DNA of 51,246 nt. Source: Vagococcus fluvialis (lineage in GTDB: Bacteria; Bacillota; Bacilli; Lactobacillales; Vagococcaceae). Below the pieces are notes generated by a model. The model was not told the DNA's origin. It did not search any database and saw nothing but the letters and a program-made list of their open reading frames with translations. Numbering within the stretch: position 1 is the stretch's first letter; every line of letters begins with the position of its first letter. Made by a program: the position numbers and the translations under genes. Shown here one piece after another: positions 18,171 through 27,547 of this stretch. The DNA lies in NCBI RefSeq assembly GCF_003337315.1, contig NZ_QPJV01000012.1, forward strand, positions 1-51,246. Direction: 5' to 3'.

Positions 18171-20630
18171 ATGAGTAACCAAAGAGTTTATAATATTGAA
18201 GGGATGACTTGTGCGTCCTGTGCTCAAACAGTGGAAAAAGTAGTCAGTAAAGTTCCAAGCGTTGAGGAAGCAAGTGTTAACCTAGCAACGGAAAAATTAA
18301 CAGTTTCATTTGATGAAAATAGTGCTAATGAAGAAGCGGTTATTAAAGCAGTTGATGATGCCGGTTATCAGGTAGTTATGCCTGGAGAGCATATGCAGTA
18401 TGACATTGTTGGAATGACCTGTGCTTCATGTAGTCAAACGATTGAAAAAGTTATTAACAAATTAGATGGTGTTCAATCAGCAAGTGTCAACTTAGCCACA
18501 GAAAAAATGGTTGTTGATTTTAACCCAAGTGAATTATCATCTAATGATATTATGGAAGCTGTAAAAAATTCAGGTTATAGTGCTAAAGAAAGTTTATCTC
18601 AAGAAGCTCAAGCTGATTTAGATAAAGAGAAAAAAGAAAAACATATTAAAAGAATGTGGTCACGTTTCTGGCAATCAGCTGTATTAACAGTACCCCTATT
18701 ATATATTGCAATGGGTGAGATGGTTGGCTTACCGATTCCAGAAATGATTCATCCGATGGTTTATCCAGAAAGATTTGCTTTACTGCAACTTGCTTTAACG
18801 ATTCCAGTACTCATTATTGGTCGTCCGTTTTTCATTGTTGGATTCAGAGCATTATTTAAAGGGCATCCTAATATGGATTCCCTTGTAGCTCTTGGTACAA
18901 GTGCTGCAGCCCTTTATAGTTTATACGGCACAATCATGGTCTTATTAGGTGATCATCATTTTGCTATGAACCTGTACTATGAATCAGCAGCGGTTATTTT
19001 AACTTTAATTACATTAGGAAAATACTTTGAAGCAGTATCAAAAGGGAAAACTTCTGAAGCTATCAAAAAATTAATGGGACTTGCTCCTAAAACAGCGATT
19101 GTGATTAGAGATGGTGTTGAAACTGAAATTTCAGTAGATGATGTGGTATTAGGTGACGTGATTGTTGTTAAACCAGGAGATAAAATTCCAGTTGATGGTG
19201 TTATTGTTTCTGGGACAAGTGCTGTTGATGAGTCAATGCTAACAGGGGAAAGTATTCCAATAGAGAAAAAAGCTGGGGATAAAGTCATTGGAGCAAGTAT
19301 TAACAAAAATGGTTCTTTCCAATTTGAAGCAACAAAAGTTGGAAAAGACACAACTCTTTCTCAAATTATTAAATTAGTTGAAGACGCTCAAGGCTCAAAA
19401 GCACCAATTGCCCAATTAGCCGATAAAGTATCCGGGGTTTTTGTACCAATTGTTATTGTTTTAGCAATTCTTTCAGGTATTGCTTGGTATTTTTTAGGCC
19501 AAGAATCATGGGTTTTTGCTTTAACCATTACAATTTCAGTTTTAGTCATTGCTTGTCCTTGTGCCCTAGGCTTAGCGACTCCAACAGCTATTATGGTAGG
19601 GACAGGTAAGGGAGCAGAAAATGGTGTGTTAATTAAAAGTGGTAACGCTCTTGAAACAACTCATAAAATTGAAACTATTGTGTTTGATAAAACAGGAACA
19701 ATTACAGAAGGAAAACCTGTTGTAACAGATATTTTAGTAACAGGTAGTCTATCTAAGGATGATTTCTTATTATTAGCAGCTTCAGCTGAAAAAGGCTCAG
19801 AGCATCCACTAGGCGAAGCGATTGTTTTAGCAGCTGAAGAACAAGGAATGACCTTCAAAGAAATTGATCATTTTGTAGCTATTCCAGGTCATGGGATAGA
19901 AGTAGAGATAGAAAAAGAAACATTCATTTTAGGTAATAAAAAGTTAATGCTAGAAAAACAAATTGATTTACTTGATTTTGAAGAAGAATCAAATCGATTA
20001 GCAAAAGAAGGTAAAACACCAATGTACATTGCTAATAGTCATGAATTACTAGGAATTATTGCTGTAGCAGATACAATTAAAGAAAGTAGCTTAAAAGCTA
20101 TTGAAAAACTTCATCGTATGGGGCTGGAAGTTGCTATGCTTACAGGAGATAACAAACGAACAGCTGAAGCCATTGCTAAACAAGTTGGCATTGACCGCGT
20201 TCTAAGTGAAGTATTACCTGAAGATAAGGCAAATGAAGTGAAGAAACTTCAACAAGAAGGTAAAAAAGTGGCAATGGTTGGTGATGGAATTAATGATGCT
20301 CCAGCACTTGCACAAGCTGATATTGGGATTGCTATTGGTTCAGGAACAGATGTGGCAATAGAATCTGCTGATATTGTATTAATGAGAAGTGATTTAATGG
20401 ATGTACCAACAGCTATTGAATTAAGTCACGCAACTATTAAAAATATTAAAGAAAATCTTTTCTGGGCATTCCTATATAACACATTAGGTATTCCAGTAGC
20501 TATGGGACTTTTATATTTATTTGGTGGTCCACTACTTAATCCAATGATCGCTGGAGCAGCCATGAGTTTTAGTTCCGTTTCAGTTTTATTGAATGCTTTA
20601 AGATTAAAAAGATTTAAACCAAGTAAATAA
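18171..20630 (+). CDS. copA: Copper-exporting P1B-type ATPase CopA
   Basis: 819 residues. Two N-terminal heavy-metal domains, each with GMTCASC, precede eight expected membrane helices. The transport site CPC is at residues 462-464 ([12 protein letters not shown]). The actuator TGES, the phosphorylated Asp506 in DKTGTIT, the SEHPLGEAI histidine motif and the [14 protein letters not shown] hinge are all intact. Two HMA domains and CPC indicate a Cu(I) exporter. AAGGAGG start. No copZ chaperone gene follows, unlike the E. hirae copYZAB operon. Confidence 0.94.
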   Translation: MSNQRVYNIEGMTCASCAQTVEKVVSKVPSVEEASVNLATEKLTVSFDENSANEEAVIKAVDDAGYQVVMPGEHMQYDIVGMTCASCSQTIEKVINKLDGVQSASVNLATEKMVVDFNPSELSSNDIMEAVKNSGYSAKESLSQEAQADLDKEKKEKHIKRMWSRFWQSAVLTVPLLYIAMGEMVGLPIPEMIHPMVYPERFALLQLALTIPVLIIGRPFFIVGFRALFKGHPNMDSLVALGTSAAALYSLYGTIMVLLGDHHFAMNLYYESAAVILTLITLGKYFEAVSKGKTSEAIKKLMGLAPKTAIVIRDGVETEISVDDVVLGDVIVVKPGDKIPVDGVIVSGTSAVDESMLTGESIPIEKKAGDKVIGASINKNGSFQFEATKVGKDTTLSQIIKLVEDAQGSKAPIAQLADKVSGVFVPIVIVLAILSGIAWYFLGQESWVFALTITISVLVIACPCALGLATPTAIMVGTGKGAENGVLIKSGNALETTHKIETIVFDKTGTITEGKPVVTDILVTGSLSKDDFLLLAASAEKGSEHPLGEAIVLAAEEQGMTFKEIDHFVAIPGHGIEVEIEKETFILGNKKLMLEKQIDLLDFEEESNRLAKEGKTPMYIANSHELLGIIAVADTIKESSLKAIEKLHRMGLEVAMLTGDNKRTAEAIAKQVGIDRVLSEVLPEDKANEVKKLQQEGKKVAMVGDGINDAPALAQADIGIAIGSGTDVAIESADIVLMRSDLMDVPTAIELSHATIKNIKENLFWAFLYNTLGIPVAMGLLYLFGGPLLNPMIAGAAMSFSSVSVLLNALRLKRFKPSK

Positions 20631-20673
20631 AAAGAACCAGTATCATAAGTTTTTACTTTTGATACTGGTTCTT
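20631..20673. terminator. Bidirectional terminator between copA and the proposed minus-strand RNA
   Basis: A 15-bp perfect stem (AAAGAACCAGTATCA / TGATACTGGTTCTTT). Plus-strand tail TTTATTTAA and minus-strand tail TTTTTATTTA are both T-rich, so it can stop transcription from either side. Confidence 0.8.
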
Positions 20674-20679
20674 TATTTA

Positions 20680-21024
20680 ATTAAAAAAGAATAAGGCTAG
20701 CGAGGGAGAGTTTATTTACTGATTGGTCTTACTTTTTACTTTTACTACTTAAAGTTGAGCTAAATTATTATGCTTTTTTCGTTGGAAATTAATTGTTGTT
20801 CTGTCTTCTTTCATTACTAACTTAAAGTACTTGAAAAATGTTGAAACGCTAACTAATTAAAAATGTGTTACGCATAAACTCGCTAACCTTATCGATAACA
20901 AGTAAGGAGTACCAAATTCCCACTTCCTTTACTACTTATGTTGCCTAGATACATATAAACTCGATCAATTGTTGATGTTTTGTTACCTTCACTCTTCAAC
21001 TTCGGGAATCTATATGCTCCTTAC
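20680..21024 (-). ncRNA. Candidate undescribed structured RNA with cre-controlled promoter
   Basis: About 345 bp with no convincing gene. On the minus strand a promoter (see next entry) fires into it. The 3' part is closed by a 14-bp helix with one G-U pair: 20879-20892 with 20691-20704, which encloses 174 nt; a further 6-bp helix (GUUUAU / AUAAAC) stacks inside. A TTCTTTTTT tract follows the closing helix, so transcription may end near 20680 or at the terminator at 20631. The 5' part holds AGTAAAGGAAGT / ACTCCTTACT and ATCAA-CAA-TTGAT hairpins. I see no tmRNA, RNase P, SRP or clear 6S signature. A decayed gene is the main alternative: one frame reads 30-odd codons without a start at good spacing. 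Confidence 0.45.
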
Positions 21025-21030
21025 ACCTTA

Positions 21031-21068
21031 TTTATACCATGGATTTAAAAATAATGCAAACGTTTACA
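21031..21068 (-). promoter_or_regulatory. Promoter with overlapping cre-like site, facing the gene-free region
   Basis: Minus strand: -35 TTGCAT (21059-21054), 17-bp spacer, -10 TATAAA (21036-21031) preceded by TGG. On the plus strand TGCAAACGTTTACA (21055-21068) matches the cre consensus except at position 3, and overlaps the -35. The apf terminator lies just upstream, so this is a separate unit. Confidence 0.55.
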
Positions 21069-21077
21069 TCTTAAACT

Positions 21078-21107
21078 AAAAAAAAGCTGATAAACAGCTT
21101 TTTTTTT
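21078..21107 (-). terminator. Terminator of the Apf-like gene
   Basis: Stem AAAAAGCTG / CAGCTTTTT with loop of 5; on the minus strand it is followed by eight T. Confidence 0.85.
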
Positions 21108-21118
21108 GTTTTTTTAGA

Positions 21119-21691
21119 TTAGTACCAACCGTTACTCATCCAAAAGCTTTGTGCATTTTCCCATGAACCATAACGATCGGCAACATATTGATCCGCAACA
21201 CGTTCTTGATTTTCTGGTGAGTAGTCACCATTTAAGTAACTATCAGTTAATTGGTAACGTCCAACATATTGACCGTTCATAGCTGAATAGCTACCATTAG
21301 ATTCTCTTTGAGCAATCCATTCTTTAGCACTTGATGAGTTTCCTGAGTAAGCAGGAGCTTGTGCTACAGGAGCAGCAGGAGCTACGTAAGTTTCTTCAGC
21401 AACAGGAGCTACATAAGTTTCAGCAGGTGCTTGTGTTTCAACGTAAACCATTTCACCATCTGTTGTAATTTTTAATTCTTGACCAACATGAATCAAGTCA
21501 ATATTTTTAATGTTGTTTTCTTTAGCGATAGTATTGATTAGGCTATTATCTCCAACAAAGTTATGAGAGATAGTTGATAAAGTGTCTCCTGATTTTACAG
21601 TATATAAAGTATCAGCAAGTACAGTAGTTCCAAAAATTCCAAAGCCTAATGCCATAGTAGTTCCAAGTAATATTTTTTGTAGTGATTTCAT
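21119..21691 (-). CDS. Secreted LysM protein with aggregation-promoting-factor-like (transglycosylase-type) C-terminus
   Basis: 190 residues. Signal peptide (cleavage after about VLADT), one LysM peptidoglycan-binding domain (YTVKSGDTLSTISHNF...VGQELKI), an Ala/Pro/Thr/Val-rich linker with repeated ETYVAPxA, and a C-terminal domain of about 65 residues (AKEWIAQRESNGSYS to SFWMSNGWY). That C-terminus resembles Lactobacillus Apf proteins and lysozyme-like domains; the Glu in QRESNGSY is the likely catalytic residue. It acts at the cell wall. The start is the second ATG, after AGAAGGGGA; the first ATG precedes that site. Monocistronic. Confidence 0.82.
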   Translation of the reverse strand: MKSLQKILLGTTMALGFGIFGTTVLADTLYTVKSGDTLSTISHNFVGDNSLINTIAKENNIKNIDLIHVGQELKITTDGEMVYVETQAPAETYVAPVAEETYVAPAAPVAQAPAYSGNSSSAKEWIAQRESNGSYSAMNGQYVGRYQLTDSYLNGDYSPENQERVADQYVADRYGSWENAQSFWMSNGWY

Positions 21692-22175
21692 AAGATTAAA
21701 AAATCCCCTTCTCATTTAAATAATTTTTTGTCGCTCTTAACGACTGAACATACTTTACCATCGAAAATTATTTCGTAGGTAAAGAAAATTGTTTAATTTG
21801 ATTACAGAAAGGTTGATTTTGTAACAATTTATCTCAATTAGAAATATTTAATAAAAGGATTTTGTTTTGAAAATAAGGTGTCGTTAGTTTGTTAAAATAA
21901 AGTACACGGAGAAAAGAAATGTGTGATAAAATCAGTTATAACGAATAAATAGATTAAGATTATTCACTTGTTTTTGTTTTAAGAGGGTTTTAAAAAGACG
22001 AATGTTCGTTCTTTTCATAGTGAATCAGTTATTCATTTATTACAAGGTTTACTCTTGTTTCTGAAAAGACACATGTTTGTAGCGTAAAATCAAGCTTTCT
22101 TTTTTGAAAATATTAAGAAAAAGCTGCTTTTTTCAATAAAAAAAGAATAAAATTAATAGAAGGGGGCTATTTTTT
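21692..22175. other. 484-bp gene-free region between two divergent genes
   Basis: AT-rich, holding the start regions of both neighbours. An inverted repeat CTTTACC...GGTAAAG with an inner TCGAAA/TTTCG (21753-21784) lies 62 bp before the Apf-like gene and could be an operator. Around 22000 there is a short hairpin (AAAAGACGAA / TTCGTTCTTTT). A tiny frame of 9 codons near 21918 follows GGAGAAAAGAA, which may be chance. I see no RNA gene or longer gene here. Confidence 0.4.
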
Positions 22176-23006
22176 ATGTTAGTAGATTCAAATTTACCTG
22201 TAGATCGTGACCGATTGAAGAATCGTTTAATTCGATTAGTGAAAGAAGATGAAGAAATATTAGGTTGTTTCTTTAGTGGGTCTATAGGCACAAAAACTGA
22301 GGATAATTATTCTGATATTGATGCCAGAATCATTGTAAAAGATAATATTAATTTAAAAAGAAAACAAGTTGAGATTATTCGAGCTATTGGAAAATACTTA
22401 TTTATTGAAAAACTTGAAGAAAAAAGTTCTATTATTCATTATGATACATTTATAAAGTTAGATTTATTTGTTTACACTGTTGAGGACTTAACACCAAGTA
22501 TTTGGATGAAAAACATTGCCATTGTAAAAGACTTTGGCTTATTAGAAGATTTATCTAAAAAATCTCAAAGTTTAAGTTATTCAATTACTCAAAAAGAATT
22601 CGACGAGCTAATTAATAATTATTATGCGGATTACTTTGAATTATATCGTTGCTGGAAAAGAGAAGAATATAATTATTTAGAACAGTTAATTTTATCTATG
22701 AAGCATTGTTTAGTTTCTATGTGGTATGTTTCAAAAGGTTTTGCTCCTAATCCTGCTATGGATTGGGCTAAATATGAAGGTCGAAAAACAAAATTAACTC
22801 ACTTAGAAGCGAATTTTATTTTGTCCTACACACCTTTTGAATTAGAACAATTAGAAGAATTCACTAAAAAAATGGAAATTTTAGTATTTGAAGCAGCTGA
22901 AAAGATATCAACGTATAACCGATTATCTTTTTCTCAAGAAACCTTTAAAAAAGTACATCGACGAATTTCTTTCAAAGTAGAATTACCTGAGGAAAATAAA
23001 GAGTAA
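22176..23006 (+). CDS. Nucleotidyltransferase-domain protein
   Basis: 276 residues. The N-terminal minimal nucleotidyltransferase core is visible: GSIGTKTEDNYSDID (GS-x9-DxD metal-binding motif) and a third carboxylate in KLDLFVY. The rest is helical (LEQLILSMKHCLVSMWYVSKG), somewhat like aminoglycoside adenylyltransferases, but it lacks enough of the AadE/AadK pattern for me to name a substrate. Resistance, a stand-alone antitoxin-like MNT protein or a housekeeping role are all open. Start ATG after AGAAGGGGG. It stands alone, with a strong terminator after it. Confidence 0.7.
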   Translation: MLVDSNLPVDRDRLKNRLIRLVKEDEEILGCFFSGSIGTKTEDNYSDIDARIIVKDNINLKRKQVEIIRAIGKYLFIEKLEEKSSIIHYDTFIKLDLFVYTVEDLTPSIWMKNIAIVKDFGLLEDLSKKSQSLSYSITQKEFDELINNYYADYFELYRCWKREEYNYLEQLILSMKHCLVSMWYVSKGFAPNPAMDWAKYEGRKTKLTHLEANFILSYTPFELEQLEEFTKKMEILVFEAAEKISTYNRLSFSQETFKKVHRRISFKVELPEENKE

Positions 23007-23008
23007 GT

Positions 23009-23048
23009 AAACTATGGTATAAGTTTAAAACTTATACTATAGTTTTTT
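23009..23048 (+). terminator. Terminator after the nucleotidyltransferase gene
   Basis: Stem AACTATGGTATAAGTTT / AAACTTATACTATAGTT with one G-U pair, followed by six T. Confidence 0.88.
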
Positions 23049-23127
23049 ATTATGCTCAATACTTATTATTAGTAATTAAACTAAATAAATAGTACAATTC
23101 AACTAATAAAAAGTAAGAGAGGTTTTA

Positions 23128-23985
23128 ATGATGGAAAACAATCAAACAATCCAATTAGGAGCAGTTACATTAAATGTAAATAACTTAGAGATACAAGGGA
23201 GATTTTATGAGGAAGTAATTGGGCTGCATATAATAGAAGAAAGTAGTCAAAAAATTTCTTTAGGTATAAAAGAAACAGGGGAAATATTATTGAATTTACT
23301 GCCTTTAGAACCAAAAAAAAATAGATTAAGAGAGACAGGTTTATACCACGTTGCCTTTTTATTACCAACACGTGGGGCTTTAGGTGGCATATTGAGACAT
23401 CTATTAGAAATTAAAGCACCATTAGGTGGGGCGGCAGATCACGGTTACAGTGAGGCTTTATACTTAAATGACCCAGAAGGAAATGGAATTGAAATTTACT
23501 GGGATAAACCAAGAGATGTTTGGAATGTTCAACCAAACGGCAAAATACCTGGAATTACTATTGAAATGGATGCTCAAGGAGTACTTGATGCTTCAGTTGG
23601 GAGTTTATCTAAAATGCCAGAGGGAACAAAAGTAGGTCATGTCCATTTAACAGGTGTCGATTTTGAAAAAAATGTTTCTTTCTATCAAGATATACTTGGC
23701 TTTTCTTTAACTGATGATTTAGGCGGACATGCAAGATTCTTTGGAATGGATGGCTATCATCATCAAATCGGTGTGAATAACTGGTTAGGAGAAGGAATTC
23801 CCACAAGAGAAGAAAACTCTTTAGGAATTAATCAATATGAAATTATTTGGGAAAGTGCTTTAGACTTTATAGAAATGAAAGAAAAATTAGCGCAAAAAAA
23901 CTATCCAATTGAATTAAAGAGTGACAACGTATTCAAAATAGTTGATCCAAATGGTATCATAGTATATATGGAATTAAAAAAATAA
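23128..23985 (+). CDS. VOC-family protein, CatE-like (two glyoxalase/extradiol dioxygenase domains)
   Basis: 285 residues with two vicinal-oxygen-chelate modules: residues 9-130 (LGAVTLNVNNLEIQGRFYEEVIGL to GNGIEIYWD) and 168-283 (VGHVHLTGVDFEKNVSFYQDILGF to IVYMELK). Metal-binding His and Glu candidates are in VGHVHL, HHQIGV and YEIIW. The layout matches Firmicute CatE-type catechol 2,3-dioxygenase homologues, often only putatively functional. The real substrate is unknown. Two adjacent ATG codons are possible starts; the first fits AAGAGAGG. Confidence 0.82.
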   Translation: MMENNQTIQLGAVTLNVNNLEIQGRFYEEVIGLHIIEESSQKISLGIKETGEILLNLLPLEPKKNRLRETGLYHVAFLLPTRGALGGILRHLLEIKAPLGGAADHGYSEALYLNDPEGNGIEIYWDKPRDVWNVQPNGKIPGITIEMDAQGVLDASVGSLSKMPEGTKVGHVHLTGVDFEKNVSFYQDILGFSLTDDLGGHARFFGMDGYHHQIGVNNWLGEGIPTREENSLGINQYEIIWESALDFIEMKEKLAQKNYPIELKSDNVFKIVDPNGIIVYMELKK

Positions 23986-24010
23986 GAACATAAGCGCCAA
24001 CTTATGTTCT
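23985..24010. terminator. Shared terminator between convergent genes
   Basis: Perfect 10-bp stem AGAACATAAG / CTTATGTTCT with a 6-nt loop. The minus-strand side continues into TATTTTTTT, so it serves nox best; its plus-strand tail lacks T. Confidence 0.7.
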
Positions 24011-24017
24011 CGTCATG

Positions 24018-25355
24018 TTACTTATTTAAGGCTTCTTGAGCAAGAAGGTTTAGGTAATTCCATGGACGGTCGAAGTGAGGCTGGAAGAAGAAATCACTGA
24101 TAGCTAAATCTTCGACTGTCATTTTATTTTGAATAGCTAATGATAACGTATTTGCGGATTGAGTGATGTCATATTTAGACATTAACTGTGCTCCTAAGAT
24201 ACGTTTTGTTTGTTTTTCAAAGACTAATTGCATCATAACGTTCTCAGTTGTTGGCATAAATTCTGGGCGGTAGTTATCTTCTAGATAAACAAAATCAGCA
24301 TCAATGCCACTGTTTAGTGCATTTTCAATAGTCATTCCTGTTGAACCAATTTTCCAACCGAATAAGTAAAGGCCAGAAGTTCCTTGTGTTCCGCGGTAAG
24401 CTAGAGTATCTTCTTTAATATTAGCGCCAACTAATAACCCTTGTCTAACAGCATTTGTAGCAAGTGTAATATAGCTTACAGAATCAGTTGGGTTGTAGTG
24501 AACAACAGCACTGTCACCAGCAGCAAAAATATCAGGATTACTTGTTTTCATGTATTTATCAACAATAATCGCACCATTTGGTAACATATCAACTTTGTCT
24601 TTTAATAATTCTGTAGACGGTCTAAAACCAACACACATAATAACCATATCTGCATCAAATGAAGAACTTGGTGTGTGGACTGTTTTAACTTTACCATTTT
24701 CATCCGCGTCAAATGATTGAACATTTTCCCCTAAGGCAATGGTTACACCACGTTCTCTTAAATCTTCTTCTAATTTATCAGTGAAAGACTTATCTAAATA
24801 TTTATTTAAAATACGATCTAAGCCATCAATTAAAGTAACTTCTTTACCAGATTCTACAAAGGCTTCAACTAATTCAATCCCAATATAACCACCACCGACA
24901 ACAACTATTTTTTTAGCTGTTTCAGCTTTTGCGATGATTTCATTAGCTTGATTGAAGTTTTTACATAGTAAAATGTTCTCTGCTTTTATACCAGTAATAG
25001 GAGGGACAATTGGCCAAGAACCTGTTGTCATAACAAGTTTGTCATAACTACTTGTTTCAACTTCGCCTGTATTTAAATTAGTTGCTGTTACTTGTTTATT
25101 TTCAGTGTCAATGGATGTCACATTATGCTCCATTTTAAGCACTGCACCTAGTGAGGCAAGCTCGGCAGGATTTGAGTAGAACAGGTCGTTGGCATTTTTT
25201 ACAACGCCACCAACATATAAAGCAATACCACAAGATAGGAAAGAGACATTGTTGTTTCTTTCGTATACAAGTACTTCAGCATCTGGTTGATGCTTTAAAA
25301 TATTTTTTACAGCTGCTGTTCCAGCGTGGGTACAGCCAATAACGATAACTTTCAT
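24018..25355 (-). CDS. nox: H2O-forming NADH oxidase
   Basis: 445 residues, FAD-dependent pyridine nucleotide-disulfide reductase family. It reduces O2 to water with NADH, regenerating NAD+ for fermentation. The redox-active Cys42 sits in FLSCGIALY with His10 (GCTHAGT) near the flavin. The NADH-binding motif is VVVGGGYIGIELVEAF, the second FAD motif is NPDIFAAGDSAVV, and the C-terminal dimerisation domain ends DFFFQPHFDRPWNYLN. GCTHAG and the C-terminus match Nox better than NADH peroxidase or CoA-disulfide reductase. AAAGGAG start. It is transcribed alone. Confidence 0.93.
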   Translation of the reverse strand: MKVIVIGCTHAGTAAVKNILKHQPDAEVLVYERNNNVSFLSCGIALYVGGVVKNANDLFYSNPAELASLGAVLKMEHNVTSIDTENKQVTATNLNTGEVETSSYDKLVMTTGSWPIVPPITGIKAENILLCKNFNQANEIIAKAETAKKIVVVGGGYIGIELVEAFVESGKEVTLIDGLDRILNKYLDKSFTDKLEEDLRERGVTIALGENVQSFDADENGKVKTVHTPSSSFDADMVIMCVGFRPSTELLKDKVDMLPNGAIIVDKYMKTSNPDIFAAGDSAVVHYNPTDSVSYITLATNAVRQGLLVGANIKEDTLAYRGTQGTSGLYLFGWKIGSTGMTIENALNSGIDADFVYLEDNYRPEFMPTTENVMMQLVFEKQTKRILGAQLMSKYDITQSANTLSLAIQNKMTVEDLAISDFFFQPHFDRPWNYLNLLAQEALNK

Positions 25356-25721
25356 ATGAAGTTACTCCTTTATAATTATTTGTATCACAAAGGTTTAGTT
25401 TCGTAATACTTCTTGAATATATCAGATAAAAAATGAGTTTTCTAAAGTTATGCTTGTGATAAAAATTTAAAAAAGGAGTAATAAAAAATAAAAATAAGTT
25501 TATTTGTGAAAATAATAATCAATGTTTTCTAAGGGTTGGTGCGTTAGTGAACAAACTTTTTAACTTGTTTTTTATGTGAAAAGAAAAAATGATTAAAAAT
25601 ATTTTTTTAAAGAGAGGTATTTAGAATAAAAAGTCAAAATAAAGAGATGAATAATACAATATAAGATATAATGATTAAGTAAAATAAGCAGATTGAAAAC
25701 AGTTGAAGGTGGTTGTTTGGT
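25356..25721. other. 366-bp gene-free region between divergent nox and the glycerophosphodiesterase
   Basis: Very AT-rich. A perfect TATAAT (25667-25672) lies 50 bp before the plus-strand gene without a clear -35. Near nox a small palindrome TTTGT-ATC-ACAAA occurs (about 25380-25393), but it is not a full Rex site (TTGTGA...TCACAA). I see no other structure. Confidence 0.4.
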
Positions 25722-27533
25722 ATGAAGTATTTGATTAGTAATTTTAAGAAAACATGGGAGTTTATGAGTGAGTCTAAAGGTTTTTATTTAGATGTTTTAT
25801 TAATGCATGGATTTATTATGTTTTTCTTTACTCCTTTTTTAGTAAGTGTAACTCAGTTTATTTTAAGACAAGGTGGTATTCCTTACATTTCTTATGATAA
25901 TTTAGGAGTGATTATGTCCCAGCATCCATTTGTCTTCTTAGGATTAATAGGAATGTCACTTCTATTAGTAGTTTCTGTCTTTTTTGAATTTACTTTCCTA
26001 TTACTAAGTGTTTATTTTATTAAAATTAGGAAGAAAATATCCTTAAAACAGTTGCTAAAAGGAACATTTTTACAGCTTAAGAAAATCAGTATAGGAGCTC
26101 TTTTATTTTTCTTATTTTATTTCTTTTTAGTACTACCTTTAAGTGGTATTAAATTTAACTCTGAATTATTAGCGAAGTTTCAAATTCCAGTCTTTATTTT
26201 AGATGTGATTTTTGAAAACCGTGTCTTGTTTATAGCTCTATTTATTTTGTTTTATATTATATTGATTTACTTAGCGGTTCGCTTTATTTTTACTTTACCA
26301 GAAATGATTTTAAAAGACCGTTCTTTCAAAGAATCTGTTAAATTTTCTTGGGAAGAAACAAAAGGTAACTTTTTAAAAGTCTTAATTCAGTTTGTCATTG
26401 TGATGGGTTCTTTTATTTTAATTTCGGGATTAGTTACATCTTTAATGATATACATCCAACATTTAATTGAAGCTAATATGGCTAAATATGCTCTAGGTTC
26501 GGCCATTGTATTAATGACAGGTATTCAAGTAGTTTGGTTGTTAAGTTTAGTATTTTCACTTGTGGGGATTTTCTTTGTCACGATAGATTACTTAGGAACA
26601 AACAACTTTTTACCAGAAACTTTATCTTGGTATAAAGTAAAAACTCAAAAAGAACAAGCTAGTTGGATGAAATTTTCAAAAGGTTTAGGTATGGTTCTTT
26701 TAGTCATTGGTTTAACAGTTGTTGTTGGAACAGCTAATGCAGAGTTTTTAAGTAATCCAGCCTCAGTTGAACCAATCAGAGTGTCACATCGAGGAGTTGA
26801 TAATGGTAATGGCGCTCAAAATTCAATAGATGCCTTAGTTAAAACAAGTAAGACAACACATCCAGATTATGTTGAAATGGACATTCAAGAAACGAAAGGC
26901 CAAAAATTTGTGGTTTTCCATGACTTTAATATGAAAGCATTAACTGGAACAAGTGTGAAACCAAATCAATTAACTTTAGAAGAAGCAACAAAACTTACAG
27001 TTAAAGATAATGGTAAGGAAGAACCAGTTGCTTCATTTGATGATTATTTAGCAAAAGCTAATGAAATTGACCAAAAATTAATGATAGAAATCAAGCCAAC
27101 TAAAGATGATACACCAGAAATGATTGATAATTTTATTGAGATGCATGGTGATAATATTTTAGAAAAAGGTCATGTCATTCAGTCTTTATCTTTTGATATT
27201 GTTAAGGAGTTAAAGAAAAAAGCACCAGAGATGGTAGTAGGTTATATTATGCCATTTAGTGTTGTTGGACCGCCAGAAGGAGAGATGGACTTCTTTACCT
27301 TAGAGTACACAACTTTAAATGCTAACTTTATAAAATCAGCCAATGCTCAAGGAAAAGCTGTTTATGCTTGGACACCTAATGATGAAGAAACCATGTCACG
27401 TATGATGTTCTACGGCATTGATGGGATGATTACAGATCAAATGGAATTATTAAATGAAACAATTACTGATACAAGTAAAGAAGATATTACTTACTCTGAT
27501 AAATTACTTTACTTTGTTATTGGAATTGGTTAA
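25722..27533 (+). CDS. Membrane-anchored glycerophosphodiester phosphodiesterase
   Basis: 603 residues. The N-terminal ~340 residues hold about eight membrane helices (GDPD membrane domain family); the C-terminal ~250 residues are a GDPD barrel, probably outside the cell. Catalytic motifs are HRGVDNGN, EMDIQETKGQKFVVFHDF and EIKPT, with WTPNDEETM near the end. It hydrolyses glycerophosphodiesters or glycerophosphate polymers to glycerol 3-phosphate. The start is ATG 25722, nine bases after GAAGGTGG; the TTG at 25713 directly abuts that site. A single gene between its promoter and a terminator. Confidence 0.88.
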   Translation: MKYLISNFKKTWEFMSESKGFYLDVLLMHGFIMFFFTPFLVSVTQFILRQGGIPYISYDNLGVIMSQHPFVFLGLIGMSLLLVVSVFFEFTFLLLSVYFIKIRKKISLKQLLKGTFLQLKKISIGALLFFLFYFFLVLPLSGIKFNSELLAKFQIPVFILDVIFENRVLFIALFILFYIILIYLAVRFIFTLPEMILKDRSFKESVKFSWEETKGNFLKVLIQFVIVMGSFILISGLVTSLMIYIQHLIEANMAKYALGSAIVLMTGIQVVWLLSLVFSLVGIFFVTIDYLGTNNFLPETLSWYKVKTQKEQASWMKFSKGLGMVLLVIGLTVVVGTANAEFLSNPASVEPIRVSHRGVDNGNGAQNSIDALVKTSKTTHPDYVEMDIQETKGQKFVVFHDFNMKALTGTSVKPNQLTLEEATKLTVKDNGKEEPVASFDDYLAKANEIDQKLMIEIKPTKDDTPEMIDNFIEMHGDNILEKGHVIQSLSFDIVKELKKKAPEMVVGYIMPFSVVGPPEGEMDFFTLEYTTLNANFIKSANAQGKAVYAWTPNDEETMSRMMFYGIDGMITDQMELLNETITDTSKEDITYSDKLLYFVIGIG

Positions 27534-27547
27534 TAAACAAAAATAAT

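Noticed and set aside
20890-21025. Minus-strand frame of about 35 codons ending LVLLTCYR within the proposed RNA
   Set aside because: The only nearby binding site (AAGGAG) is 17 bases from the first TTG, there is no ATG at workable spacing, and helices explain the region better. A decayed gene cannot be excluded.
22000-22025. GAATGTTCGTTC looks like a LexA/DinR box
   Set aside because: One half-site is mismatched, there is no SOS-type gene next to it, and the motif is better explained as part of a short hairpin.
25375-25395. Palindrome TTTGT-ATC-ACAAA near nox as a Rex operator
   Set aside because: Rex sites need TTGTGA and TCACAA half-sites with a longer spacer; this one lacks both full halves, so I do not call it despite the attractive NADH context.
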